Translations under genes and position numbers: made by a program | Shown here: positions 34,143-42,990 of the stretch, one piece after another | Layout: the number at the start of each line of letters is the position of its first letter | How positions within the stretch are numbered: the first letter of the stretch is position 1 | The notes under the pieces: generated by a model | Seen by the model: only the letters and a program-made list of their open reading frames with translations | What the model was told of the DNA's origin: nothing | Database searches by the model: none | Source: Microcoleus sp. GA_180221_E-2-1-MAG-45_12 | GTDB taxonomy: Bacteria; Cyanobacteriota; Cyanobacteriia; Cyanobacteriales; JAAUUE01 | NCBI GenBank assembly: GCA_020692245.1 | Contig: JAIMKT010000006.1 | Location: 1-53,488 of the forward strand | DNA: 53,488 bases | Direction of reading: 5' to 3'

Positions 34143-35615
34143 ATGCCGATTATCACGGGAAAGCAAAAAAATCTCTACATTCTAGGCGGGTTAATCCTTC
34201 TAGGTTTAATTCTTTATAAGCCTATCATGGTCTATGGCGGGGCTTGGCTCAAATCCCTCAATCTAACGGGAAGTACCAACGCCCTTAAGGCTCTCCAACT
34301 TCTAGACCCTCTGCCCCAAGATGCCCAGATTCAGGTGTATTTGAACCACTCCCACGCCGCTAGTTATCAAGAACCCTATCGTGGGGTATCTCGGTATGGG
34401 GATGATCTAGAGCAAGTGATTGTGGAGGCGATCGACACAGCCCAAGTCTCGGTAGATGTGGCTATTCAGGAGTTGCGATTACCCAGGATTGCTCAGGCTC
34501 TAGCTCAGAAATTTCAAGCCGGGATTCCTGTGCGGGTGATTTTGGAAAATAACTACAGTCGTCCGTGGAGTGAATTCAGTGCTGGGGAGGTTTCTCAGTT
34601 GGATGATCGAGAACAGGGACGCTATCAAGAGTTTGTGCAGTTGGCAGACAGCAACAAAGACGGGCAGCTTAATACCGCAGAGATTGAGGCTGGAGATGCG
34701 TTGGTAATTCTCCGGAAAGCAGCAATTCCGGTGATTGACGACACGGCGGACGGCTCCAAGGGCAGTGGTTTAATGCACCATAAATTTCTAGTAATTGATC
34801 AAAAAACGGTGCTTACTACCTCTGCTAATTTCACCACATCCGATGTCCACGGTGATTTTTCCCAAGCCGATAGCCGGGGCAACCCCAACAACTTACTGCG
34901 AATTAATAGCCCAGAGTTAGCAAGATTATTTCGCCAAGAATTTGATCTGATGTGGGGTGATGGCGTGGGAGGCAAGCCCGATAGTTTATTTGGAGTCAAA
35001 AAGCCCTTCCGGGGAGCCACAACCCTACAAATTGGCAACAATATGGTGACTTTGCAATTTTCCCCTAGTTCTAGGAGAATTCCTTGGCAACAATCTAGTA
35101 ATGGCTTAATTAACCAAACCCTCGCTCAAGCCACCCAGAGCGCTCGTCTCGCCTTATTTGTCTTTTCTGAGCAGAATTTTGCCAATACTCTCCAACAACT
35201 CCACCGGGCAGGGGGAAAGATTCAGGTCTTGATTGATAGCCAGTTTGCCTACCGTTCCTACAGTGAGGGATTGGATTTATTAGGGGTAGCGATCGCCGAT
35301 GATAAATGTCAGTATGAAGAGGGAAATGCGCCTTGGCAGCCCTCGATCGACTCCGTAGGTACGCCCCGCCTGCCCCCCGGAGATGTCCTCCATCACAAAT
35401 TTGGCTTAGTAGATGAGCAAGTAGTGATTACTGGTTCCCACAACTGGTCGGCGGCAGCTAATCAAACCAATGATGAGACACTTCTGGTTGTGAAAAATCC
35501 GGTAGTTGCTGCCCATTTTCGCCGGGAGTTCGATCGCCTCTACACCGATGCTAACCTAGGTATCCCTGCTAGGGTACAAACTAGACTCCAAGAACTTGCT
35601 ACTAAATGCCGATAA
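34143..35615 (+). CDS. phospholipase D-like protein with an EF-hand loop
   Basis: A 490-residue membrane-anchored (helix about 10-31) PLD-superfamily protein with two HKD motifs: MHHKFLVID (H212, K214, D219) and LHHKFGLVD (H417, K419, D424), each followed by an SANF/GSHNWS strand. Between the first beta strands and HKD1 is a perfect EF-hand loop, DSNKDGQLNTAE (169-180). The family hydrolyses phosphodiesters in lipids or nucleic acids; some members are nucleases (Nuc/Zuc), others phospholipases. The EF-hand suggests calcium regulation. Start ATG 34143 lacks a ribosome-binding site. Confidence 0.9.
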   Translation: MPIITGKQKNLYILGGLILLGLILYKPIMVYGGAWLKSLNLTGSTNALKALQLLDPLPQDAQIQVYLNHSHAASYQEPYRGVSRYGDDLEQVIVEAIDTAQVSVDVAIQELRLPRIAQALAQKFQAGIPVRVILENNYSRPWSEFSAGEVSQLDDREQGRYQEFVQLADSNKDGQLNTAEIEAGDALVILRKAAIPVIDDTADGSKGSGLMHHKFLVIDQKTVLTTSANFTTSDVHGDFSQADSRGNPNNLLRINSPELARLFRQEFDLMWGDGVGGKPDSLFGVKKPFRGATTLQIGNNMVTLQFSPSSRRIPWQQSSNGLINQTLAQATQSARLALFVFSEQNFANTLQQLHRAGGKIQVLIDSQFAYRSYSEGLDLLGVAIADDKCQYEEGNAPWQPSIDSVGTPRLPPGDVLHHKFGLVDEQVVITGSHNWSAAANQTNDETLLVVKNPVVAAHFRREFDRLYTDANLGIPARVQTRLQELATKCR

Positions 35616-35839
35616 TTTGGTGGTAATTGTTATGTGACAGCAATCATAATTAATGGTGATGCTAATACCCCTCAGGGGCAACCGAGATCAGTTAAAACTA
35701 TAGAAGGCGCTAGAAAAAGATTAAGTTAGAAATTAACCTAGACTTTAGATTTAAAAGTTAATAATTTCTAGCTAGGGGGATGCTGGATACCATACAAAGG
35801 AATTAAGCTATAAGTTTAGAGAAATTCATGAGGTAGACA

Positions 35840-37597
35840 ATGCTAGATGGTTTTGGAACACAAATGAAAGTCTCTATGAATATTTCGGAGTTTCGCACTC
35901 CCGACCCCAGACTCCCCATGGTAGAACCAGAGCCGAGTAACCCCGCCTTAATTGATCAACTATTAGCCATCGGCTCCGCCCTTTCTAGCACGAGTAATCT
36001 AGATTCCTTGTTAAATCTAATTTTGTACAAGAGCCGGGAAATTACCTGTAGTGATGCGGGCAGTGTCTACCTGATCGATCGATCCACCGATACTCCGAGA
36101 TTATTGTTCAAAACTTCCCAGAATGATTACCTCGGCAGAAATGTCTTGGAAGAATACACCATGCCCATGACCTACGAGAGCTTGGCGGGCTATGTGGCGT
36201 TGACGGGGGAGAGCCTAAATATTCCCGATGCCTATGATTTGCCTGAAGATGTTCCCTACACCATGAATCAGGACTTCGATCGCAGTATTCCCTACTACAC
36301 TCGATCGGTTCTAGTGCTGCCTATGCAGGATCAGGATAAGGAAACCATTGGCGTTTTGCAACTTATTAACCGTAAAGTTAATTCCCAAGTAGTCCTGAAT
36401 CCAGAAAATGCCAGAGAAGTGACCCAGCCCTACTCCGAGTGGGAAGAAAAAGTGATTCGTTCCCTCGCTTCCCAAGCCGCTATTTCCATCGAGCGCAGCC
36501 TGTTACAAACTAGTATTGAAAAATTATTTGCCGGTTTTGTCAAAGCCTCGGTCAAGATCATTGAAGCTAGAGACCCCGCCACCTCTGGACATAGTGAACG
36601 GGTTGCAGAATTGACAGTGCGCCTTGCCGAAGAAGTAAATATGGTCGGCACAGGGAGCTTGGGGCTGTTGTATTTTAATAATCGCCAGATCCAAGAAATC
36701 CGTTATGCTGCCCTTCTTCATGATTTTGGCAAAGTCAGCATCCCCGAACGAGTCTTAAATAAACGCAAAAAACTCCATCCATCCCAGTTAGAGGTGATTC
36801 ATCAACGATTTACGATCGTTAAGCAAGCCTTAAAAATGCAGTGTGCTGAAGCCAAGTTTCGGTACTTGATCGAGCATCCCCATAGCCATAAGCCTCTTAG
36901 GAACTCTCGTTATAAATATGATGATGATTTTGGGACTGGGGTAGAAACTCTTGGGGATAGTGAAGATAGTTGCCATCACTGCGCTTACCTAGAGAATTTA
37001 GAAGCAGAATTGGCGGGGGCGATCACTCAACTGGAAGAATACTGGGAACTCGTGATCCAGATGAACAAACCAGACTTAGAGCGGAGTCAGTTTAAGAGCT
37101 TTACGGAAGAAACCCTTGCTAAACTAACCAACCTGACTAACTACACCTATCGAGATGCCGATGGTAAGCTCCGCCCCCTGTTGACCCCGATCGAGATTCA
37201 ACAATTAATGATTCCCAGAGGCAACCTGACAATTCACGAACGGCGGCGCATTGAAACCCATGTCAGCAATACCTACGAATTTTTACAACAAATTCCCTGG
37301 ACAAAATATCTCAAGGGCGTGCCGAAGATTGCCTACGCTCACCACGAAAAGCTGGACGGCTCTGGCTATCCCCAAGGGCTAACGGCCAAAGATATTCCCT
37401 TCCAAAGTCAATTGATTACCATTGCCGATATTTATGATGCCCTGACGGCGGCCGATCGACCCTACAAAAAGCGCATAGATATAGAAACTGCCAGCAAAAT
37501 CCTCCGGGGCGAAGCTAGTAAGAATCGGATTAACCAAGACTTTGTAGAGATTTTCCTCCAGCGAGAGGTATTCACAGTGTTGGGACATCACGGTTAG
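35840..37597 (+). CDS. GAF and HD-GYP domain cyclic-di-GMP phosphodiesterase-like protein
   Basis: The N-terminal GAF domain (about 45-215) includes SDAGSVYLIDRS-like SDAGSVYL and LVLPMQDQDKETIGVLQLINR. The HD-GYP domain has HD (H294, D295; LLHDFGKVSIPE) and HHEKLDGSGYP (G509-P511), so the active-site residues look intact. Spacing between HD and GYP is about 215 residues, much longer than the usual 60 or so; the insert holds a CHHC cluster (378-381) and repeated helix patterns. GAGGT at 35829 supports the ATG. Its 3' end overlaps rnhB by 26 bases (opposite strand). Substrate c-di-GMP inferred. Confidence 0.92.
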   Translation: MLDGFGTQMKVSMNISEFRTPDPRLPMVEPEPSNPALIDQLLAIGSALSSTSNLDSLLNLILYKSREITCSDAGSVYLIDRSTDTPRLLFKTSQNDYLGRNVLEEYTMPMTYESLAGYVALTGESLNIPDAYDLPEDVPYTMNQDFDRSIPYYTRSVLVLPMQDQDKETIGVLQLINRKVNSQVVLNPENAREVTQPYSEWEEKVIRSLASQAAISIERSLLQTSIEKLFAGFVKASVKIIEARDPATSGHSERVAELTVRLAEEVNMVGTGSLGLLYFNNRQIQEIRYAALLHDFGKVSIPERVLNKRKKLHPSQLEVIHQRFTIVKQALKMQCAEAKFRYLIEHPHSHKPLRNSRYKYDDDFGTGVETLGDSEDSCHHCAYLENLEAELAGAITQLEEYWELVIQMNKPDLERSQFKSFTEETLAKLTNLTNYTYRDADGKLRPLLTPIEIQQLMIPRGNLTIHERRRIETHVSNTYEFLQQIPWTKYLKGVPKIAYAHHEKLDGSGYPQGLTAKDIPFQSQLITIADIYDALTAADRPYKKRIDIETASKILRGEASKNRINQDFVEIFLQREVFTVLGHHG

Positions 37598-38237
37598 TGG
37601 AGATGCCGAGGTTAAAGGATTGTCGATGCAGGGGCGAAATTCCATACTCCCGCAGAGCCGCCAGATGTTTGGGGGTGCCGTAGCCTTTATTGCTTGCCAG
37701 ATCGTATTGGGGATAGGTGAGAGCCAGTTCGGTAATGCGTTGATCTCGCCAGACCTTGGCAATAATACTCGCTGCCCCGATCGCTAGAGAAGTTGCATCC
37801 CCTTTAATGATGGTGGTTTGGGGTAAATTTAAGTTAGGAATTAATTGATTACCATCCACAAGACAATGGTGGGGCTTAATCTTCAGGTTGGTCACAGCTC
37901 GATGCATGGCGAGGAGAGTTGCCTGGAGAATATTGATCTGGTCAATCTCGGCCACCGTTGCTGAGGCAATCTGCCAATCGAGGGCGTGGGCTTGAATGGC
38001 GATCGCTAACTTTTGGCGTTTTTGGGGAGATAACTTTTTACTATCCCGGACTCCCAAACTGGTCAGGGGTTCGATCGCCGACTCTGGTAAAATCACTGCC
38101 GCAGCTACCACTTCCCAAAACAAAGCCCCCCGCCCCACTTCATCCACCCCTGCTACTAGTTCTGGAAGTTCTGGTAATTCTGGGAGATGAAATAACTCTG
38201 GATCAATTCCCCTTTGGGGATGCTTTGCAAACGCCAT
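37572..38237 (-). CDS. rnhB: ribonuclease HII
   Basis: This nuclease removes ribonucleotides from DNA-RNA hybrids. The N-terminal active-site motif GVDEVGRGALFWEVVAAAVIL (residues 30-50) supplies two acidic ligands; further acids are in DSKKLSPQKR and CLVDGNQLIP. Cyanobacterial RNases HII often show this GALFWEV variant. Its ATG at 38237 overlaps the stop of the upstream GntR gene (TGATG), so they are translationally coupled. It ends inside the convergent HD-GYP gene. Confidence 0.95.
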   Translation of the reverse strand: MAFAKHPQRGIDPELFHLPELPELPELVAGVDEVGRGALFWEVVAAAVILPESAIEPLTSLGVRDSKKLSPQKRQKLAIAIQAHALDWQIASATVAEIDQINILQATLLAMHRAVTNLKIKPHHCLVDGNQLIPNLNLPQTTIIKGDATSLAIGAASIIAKVWRDQRITELALTYPQYDLASNKGYGTPKHLAALREYGISPLHRQSFNLGISTNRDVPTL

Positions 38238-39229
38238 CAGCCTAGCCCCAATTCCCGCTTCAGGAGATTAATTGATTTCTCCCCAATATAGTTTTCACTT
38301 TCGATCAGTTTTGGCAGGCGGATCAGGTCATCTCGATTGGCTTGGATGGCGGCTTTTACAGCTTGGGTGCTGCCAGTGTCGGTAATAATGGTGTGGGCGC
38401 TGCGGATGAGGCTATTGAGCTTGGCAGTGTTGCGGGCTTGGGCAGTTCTCACCAAAATATCATCACCCCGGAGACTGTGGGCAATTACCTCGGCAATCCG
38501 TAGAATCCCTGCACTCAAGCTGACAATCCCTAGACAGCTATTGACCGGCAACTCTTTGACTAGTTTAATCTCCATGGCATAATCATAAATATCCACCGGA
38601 ATCACCCGCACAGATTTGGGGGCGGCGATCGCTTCCACTTCCTTAATAAAATAGCGACTAGTCACCACTGTTCCTGATAGGGTCTGTTCTAGGGCTTGGG
38701 CTAAATCTTCCATCGTCACCAACTGCACTGGAATTCCCAGATCAGCTTCCAACTCCTGCATCATCAACTCTCCCGCTCCGATATCCTTGGCTGGCACCGA
38801 AACCAACACCCGGGCGCTACACCGCAACCGCCAATCAATTTCCCCCAAAAATAATTCCCTAGCCTCACTGAGGGAGCAACCCTGACCGAGGAGTTTATCG
38901 ACGCTTTCTTGGACAACTTTGTAAGCATCGGGATACTGTTCGAGAATGGGCGATCGCCGGGAGCCGACTTCATGACCAACTTCATGCCCAAGAGCTTTGA
39001 CATAGATCCCAGAGCCTGCCTGAGCTTCCACTAGTCCCTGTTCTTCTAGCTGGGCATAGACTTTACTGATGGTATTGCGGTGCAGACCCGTGAGCATGGA
39101 TAACTGCCGGGTACTGGGGAGCCGAGTTCCGGGGGGATATTGCCGGGAGGCGATCGCAAACTGAATCTGGTTAAACAACTGCCTAGAGGCAGAAATCTCG
39201 CTATCAGGCTGGATGTGAAACTGGACCAT
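38237..39229 (-). CDS. GntR-family transcriptional regulator
   Basis: The N-terminal 75 residues form a GntR winged helix (QIQFAIASRQYPPGTRLPSTRQLS then RNTISKVYAQLEEQGLVEAQAGSGIYV). The C-terminal 200 residues lack the usual FadR, HutC or MocR domains. They contain alternating beta-alpha pattern (VQLVTMEDLAQALE, VVTSRYFIKEVEA, AHTIITDTGSTQ) like a periplasmic-binding or Rossmann-like fold. Similar regulators of photosynthesis genes exist in cyanobacteria, but a direct link cannot be claimed. Upstream region 39230-39684 shows no operator I can identify. The gene is coupled to rnhB. Confidence 0.85.
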   Translation of the reverse strand: MVQFHIQPDSEISASRQLFNQIQFAIASRQYPPGTRLPSTRQLSMLTGLHRNTISKVYAQLEEQGLVEAQAGSGIYVKALGHEVGHEVGSRRSPILEQYPDAYKVVQESVDKLLGQGCSLSEARELFLGEIDWRLRCSARVLVSVPAKDIGAGELMMQELEADLGIPVQLVTMEDLAQALEQTLSGTVVTSRYFIKEVEAIAAPKSVRVIPVDIYDYAMEIKLVKELPVNSCLGIVSLSAGILRIAEVIAHSLRGDDILVRTAQARNTAKLNSLIRSAHTIITDTGSTQAVKAAIQANRDDLIRLPKLIESENYIGEKSINLLKRELGLG

Positions 39230-39684
39230 AATTCAGAAATTCAGAGTTTGGTTGGCACACTGGGGATCAAAAATCTCAGGATTGAAAATCTAGATATTAA
39301 AGTTTTTCTAATTTACCCTATTCTCGATGATTTCGGTGTTACATCCTGTTACCTTGGTGCTAGTTCCATGGCTCAGAATTTGTAAGTTTAATCAAGTTTC
39401 CACAGGTTGCCAATACGAAGTCCTACAATAAAAGTATCCCCAAAATAAAGATCAGAATAAGGATCAAGAAAGTTAGAAAATATCCTTAAACCCCTACAGT
39501 AAACCCCTACATTAGGGTGGGCATCGCCCACCAATAGTCCAAAGAATAATCCATCCATAGGGAAAGTACGGGGGAAGTACGGGAAACTCGATCGAACTTT
39601 TCAGGATTTTCCCATAAATTCTCAAGGAAACACCCCGACTAAGGCAGTAAATAGTGATCAAGACATCAATTTTGGGAGGCATAT
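39230..39684. other. intergenic region with hairpin repeat
   Basis: The 455-base gap between the GntR gene and the lipoprotein gene contains AACCCCTACA twice (near 39489 and 39502) followed by a seven-base hairpin GGTGGGC/GCCCACC (39516-39532, loop ATC). These form a common cyanobacterial intergenic repeat. GGGAGG at 39674-39679 is the ribosome-binding site of the downstream gene. No ORF of interest. Confidence 0.55.
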
Positions 39685-40512
39685 ATGCCAAAAACTAATC
39701 ATCGGGTGACATCGATCGCCGCAACTCTTCTTTTACTAGCGATGGCGAGTATTTCTGGTTGCAGTGATTCCATCTCAAAAAATTCGGGAATCGTGCCAGC
39801 ATCTCCAGCAAATTCCTCAAATCCAGCCAGCCCCAGCAATTCTCCCACTAGCACTCCAAAATTAGATAATTCTCCTGATAACCAAGCTAATCAAGCAGTA
39901 GGAGAAACAGTTAAACCGCCGGAAACTACCTCTAAGTTAAATAATAATTCAGCTAATAATCAAGCTAATTCTGCTGCCACTCCCCAAATCCGTTTTGTCC
40001 CCGATGCTGCCCTGAGTCCCCAGTTGGTGGTTGAGCAGGGAGGGAAGACCTCTACTTTTAATGCCCAAGATGTGCAGGTAGAAATGATGGGCAGTGTGGA
40101 TTGTGAGAAAATGGTACAGGTCGATCGCCAAAGTTTGAGCGGGAATAACTTCATGCGTGATCGCCTCAGCATTGATCCCCAAACCGGAAATATTGCCATC
40201 GGGGTGATCTTCCAATACTGCGCCCTCATCCAAGAAAGTGCGATCGTCCTCCTCCAACCCCAAGCAACCGGAGGCTATCAAACTTCTCTCCTCCAAGTCC
40301 CCGGATTCAAAGCCCTGCCCACTGCTAGAGCAACCTATCCCCTCGGCTATATCAAGAGCCTCCGCTATAACAACGGGGAACTTCTTGTCACCCACGGTGG
40401 TGCTGCGGATGCTGAGGCAGAAATTGTGTTTCGGGATGGAAAATTTGTAAGTTGCAACATTACCACGCCGGGAGAAGGTAGCGGCAATCTCTGTCTAGAA
40501 TCTGTGCCATAG
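39685..40512 (+). CDS. lipoprotein of unknown function
   Basis: The 275-residue protein has a lipobox (SISGC, Cys26) after a hydrophobic segment, a Ser/Pro/Asn-rich linker (30-100) and a C-terminal domain (about 105-275) with two cysteine-containing pairs (VDCEKMVQ, FQYCALIQ, SCNITT, LCLESVP). The domain is of unknown family; alternating strands suggest a beta fold. GGGAGG supports the ATG at 39685. Convergent with the creatininase gene (34 bases apart). Probably anchored to the plasma membrane outer face. Confidence 0.7.
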   Translation: MPKTNHRVTSIAATLLLLAMASISGCSDSISKNSGIVPASPANSSNPASPSNSPTSTPKLDNSPDNQANQAVGETVKPPETTSKLNNNSANNQANSAATPQIRFVPDAALSPQLVVEQGGKTSTFNAQDVQVEMMGSVDCEKMVQVDRQSLSGNNFMRDRLSIDPQTGNIAIGVIFQYCALIQESAIVLLQPQATGGYQTSLLQVPGFKALPTARATYPLGYIKSLRYNNGELLVTHGGAADAEAEIVFRDGKFVSCNITTPGEGSGNLCLESVP

Positions 40513-40546
40513 TTGGTTAGCTGGATAATTCAATTTATATTCTTCG

Positions 40547-41359
40547 CTAAGTATTTTTCCAGATTTGGGGTTGTTGGAACTTATACACATCCTCGATCGT
40601 CCTTACCCATCCATCACTCACAGTTTCTAATACCTGTTCTCCCTTCTCTTTGGTAGCGATCGTTGCATCTCCTAAAACCCCACTCTGGGTCAAATCCCTT
40701 GTCACCCAAGCAAAAGGTAACTTCCCTTCCATACTCAAAACACTATTTTCTGGTAAACCGCCGGGATATTCCTTTACCGCACGGGACATTTTTACCTGAT
40801 CTGGCAGGATGGCAAGGAGAACACTAGTTTCTGCATCTCCAGCATGAATCCCATACTCCGCTTCTTGGGGAGTGAATAATTCTCCAGCAGTGTGGGGAAC
40901 TGACCAAGTAAACAGGGGAAAGACCATAAAATCTGCATATTTTTGGTGGAGATCACGGGCGACAATTTCCATAAGCTGGGGCTGTCCGCCGTGGGCGTTC
41001 ATCAGGACTAATTTCCGAAACCCAGAGCGGTAGATACTTTCAGCGACTTCCGTTAATACGGTCATCATGGTGGTGGCACTGAGGGTGATGGTGCCGGGGA
41101 AGTGCCAATGTTCATTGGATTTACCGTAGCATAGGGTAGGGAGGGCGTAGGCGGGAATACTGGGGTCTAATTTTTCTAGGGCTTTTCCTAAAACAGCAGT
41201 GGCGATCGCACTATCGACGACTAGAGGCAGGTGGGGGCCATGCTGCTCGATCGCGCCCACAGGTTGCACAATTACCACATTCTCTTTATCGGGCATGTCC
41301 TGAATATCTGTCCAAGTCAAGTAAGAAAAGAATCGATCGGGAGGAATAAAACTATGCAT
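40547..41359 (-). CDS. creatininase family amidohydrolase
   Basis: A metal-dependent amidohydrolase of the creatininase/arylmalonate-type family. Zinc-binding positions are seen in GAIEQHGPHLPLVVD (Glu, His, Asp), and NAHGG; a further Glu occurs in HAGDAETS. In other bacteria the family includes creatininase and enzymes acting on cyclic amides in riboflavin/F420-type pathways (for example MftE-like); the substrate here is unknown. The start codon CAT at 41357-41359 abuts the divergent gene's ATG at 41354-41356, giving ATGCAT. Confidence 0.88.
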   Translation of the reverse strand: MHSFIPPDRFFSYLTWTDIQDMPDKENVVIVQPVGAIEQHGPHLPLVVDSAIATAVLGKALEKLDPSIPAYALPTLCYGKSNEHWHFPGTITLSATTMMTVLTEVAESIYRSGFRKLVLMNAHGGQPQLMEIVARDLHQKYADFMVFPLFTWSVPHTAGELFTPQEAEYGIHAGDAETSVLLAILPDQVKMSRAVKEYPGGLPENSVLSMEGKLPFAWVTRDLTQSGVLGDATIATKEKGEQVLETVSDGWVRTIEDVYKFQQPQIWKNT

Positions 41360-41902
41360 AAATTATCAAAGCAAATTGGGAAGTCTGGGCTTATTCTAGC
41401 TCTAAGTTTAAGTCTAAATCTCGGTCTAAATTTTAGGGTTGGTTGGTTTGCGCCCAAGGCCGAGGCGGCAGAAAAGTTAGTAGTCAACTACCGGATTTTT
41501 AGCCACGGTATTCCTGTAAGTGAACTCCGCCATCTGGCAAACACCGGAGAAGCCAGCCGAGCCATCCAGTTTTATTTGCGCCTCGCCAATCGCAACCCAG
41601 AGGAATTACAGCGAATCTTAACCGATCCCGTCGCTGTGAATGGTACTGACCTCTACCAAATTCTTGAGAGTCCCCTAGCTAATATTGCTCTTGATGAGGT
41701 ATCTCAAGTCATCCATAGTCCCAACAATCTATCCAACCGGGAATCCCTCAAAGCCGCTTTAGTCGGGGCTGCCCTTCCTGATGGTCAGATTCGGCTCATT
41801 GATGTCCTCGAAAAATACCCCACTAGCGAGGTGCATCTAAACGGGGAAAGATTGGTAGATGTTGTCCAGCAGATTAATTCTTTTCTAAATATCCTGAGAT
41901 AA
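41354..41902 (+). CDS. DUF1400 domain secreted protein
   Basis: A 182-residue protein with signal peptide (about 1-37, cleavage after AEA) and a DUF1400 domain, a module usually found N-terminal to an alpha/beta-hydrolase in cyanobacteria. Conserved pattern: EKLVVNYRIFSHGIPVSEL, then RLANRNPEELQRIL, LESPLANIALDEVSQVI, PTSEVHLNGERLVD. Here the hydrolase domain is absent, so only the module is encoded. GGAGGA at 41341-41346 precedes the start codon. The longer frame from 41231 is within the creatininase gene on the other strand and is rejected. Confidence 0.82.
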   Translation: MHKLSKQIGKSGLILALSLSLNLGLNFRVGWFAPKAEAAEKLVVNYRIFSHGIPVSELRHLANTGEASRAIQFYLRLANRNPEELQRILTDPVAVNGTDLYQILESPLANIALDEVSQVIHSPNNLSNRESLKAALVGAALPDGQIRLIDVLEKYPTSEVHLNGERLVDVVQQINSFLNILR

Positions 41903-41939
41903 GGGTTTGCGGGTTATCTAAAACTTTTTAGTGACAACC

Positions 41940-42932
41940 TTACCAACCCTCGATAACTTCTCGAAGTAACTCCTTTTCTCCTTGGGTGACAGTGAGAAAG
42001 TGTCCTCTAGGAGTTTGCGCCAAAATATAAGTGGTATCACCGTTGACTGCCATGAAAAAAGTCGGGGAAGCTTCAGCCAAGGGCAGACGGATAGATTTGG
42101 TTGGGTCTGCTTTTTCTGTGCCTACATAGTATTCTGGGGTGGTCACTCCACAAATATTAATCATGTAGTTTTCTGTGGTCAGCTTTAGTAAGGATTTTTC
42201 TTCCCCTCGACAGGCTGAAGCGGTTATGGTTGTGGAGGGAGCGATCGATCCAGAATTAGTTGGCACATTAGTTGGCGCAGCTTGGGAGCCAGAAACGGTC
42301 AGGGGAAACTCTAACCCTTCATATTCTCGGTATTTTTTTGCAAATAAATAAGTCCCAGACAGATCCGCACTGGGTTCAAGGGCAATTTTATCTCCATAGC
42401 CCTCCTCTCCAAACTTTACTAAATTAGGAACAGCATCCCGTGTATAGACAATCAAGTCCCTCCAGCTATTAGTAGTATTTTCTAATACAATTATCGGCGC
42501 ATGACTAGTAGGAATCCGGCTTACGAGTTGGTATTGATTCCCCAATTGCTTAAAAATCAATGTTGTACATCCTCCCGTGCCACAGAAAGTACTGCCACTC
42601 AAATGAACGATCGCTTCTGGGACTCCATCACTATTTAAATCAACCTTGGCATAGCGATAGGTAGTGACGCTACCAGTTGCAGAAATTGATTCGAGGCGAA
42701 CTATGGTGCTTTCTAGAGTTGGGTCGGGAGTGCTTTCAGATTCAATCCAAGGCTCGATCGAGGATTTTGTCGAGACTGGGGATATTTGAGCAGAGGGGTT
42801 AGCGTTAGAAGTAATACTAGTAGTTGGGGAGGCAGAAGATGTTTGAGATGTTTCTGGTTTGCCACAGGCGGCGAGGGTAGCGATCGACAATCCTGTAAAT
42901 ACCCACATCATTACTGGTTTGATAAATTTCAT
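41940..42932 (-). CDS. lipoprotein of unknown function
   Basis: A 330-residue lipoprotein with a lipobox (TLAAC) after a hydrophobic helix, a Ser/Thr-rich linker (residues about 25-70) and a domain containing VDLNSDGVPEAIVHLSGSTFCGTGGCTTLIFKQ, a motif shared by many secreted cyanobacterial and proteobacterial proteins of unknown function. The D-x-N-x-D-G part resembles a calcium-binding loop. The second half (about 190-330) is not recognised. Start is 42932 or 42950; neither has a clear ribosome-binding site. It lies downstream of minC on the same strand. Confidence 0.72.
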   Translation of the reverse strand: MKFIKPVMMWVFTGLSIATLAACGKPETSQTSSASPTTSITSNANPSAQISPVSTKSSIEPWIESESTPDPTLESTIVRLESISATGSVTTYRYAKVDLNSDGVPEAIVHLSGSTFCGTGGCTTLIFKQLGNQYQLVSRIPTSHAPIIVLENTTNSWRDLIVYTRDAVPNLVKFGEEGYGDKIALEPSADLSGTYLFAKKYREYEGLEFPLTVSGSQAAPTNVPTNSGSIAPSTTITASACRGEEKSLLKLTTENYMINICGVTTPEYYVGTEKADPTKSIRLPLAEASPTFFMAVNGDTTYILAQTPRGHFLTVTQGEKELLREVIEGW

Positions 42933-42990
42933 GGTTATCAGTTTGCTCATTAATTTCAGGAAAAAATTTTAGGAATTATTAGGCTTAAAC

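Noticed and set aside
34013-34219. 68-codon open frame near the structured RNA candidate
   Set aside because: It crosses the paired stems and overlaps the start of the PLD gene in another frame; no ribosome-binding site and no recognisable protein.
35616-35839. Possible riboswitch upstream of the HD-GYP gene from the CCCCTCAGGGG hairpin
   Set aside because: Only one short stem is visible and it does not match the c-di-GMP riboswitch (GEMM) pattern; kept as an unsupported possibility.
39949-40395. 148-codon frame opposite the lipoprotein gene
   Set aside because: Shadow frame on the other strand of a gene with a lipobox and good ribosome-binding site.
41231-41353. Longer start of the DUF1400 gene
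   Set aside because: The extension reads through the divergent creatininase gene; the signal peptide begins at 41354 with GGAGGA upstream.
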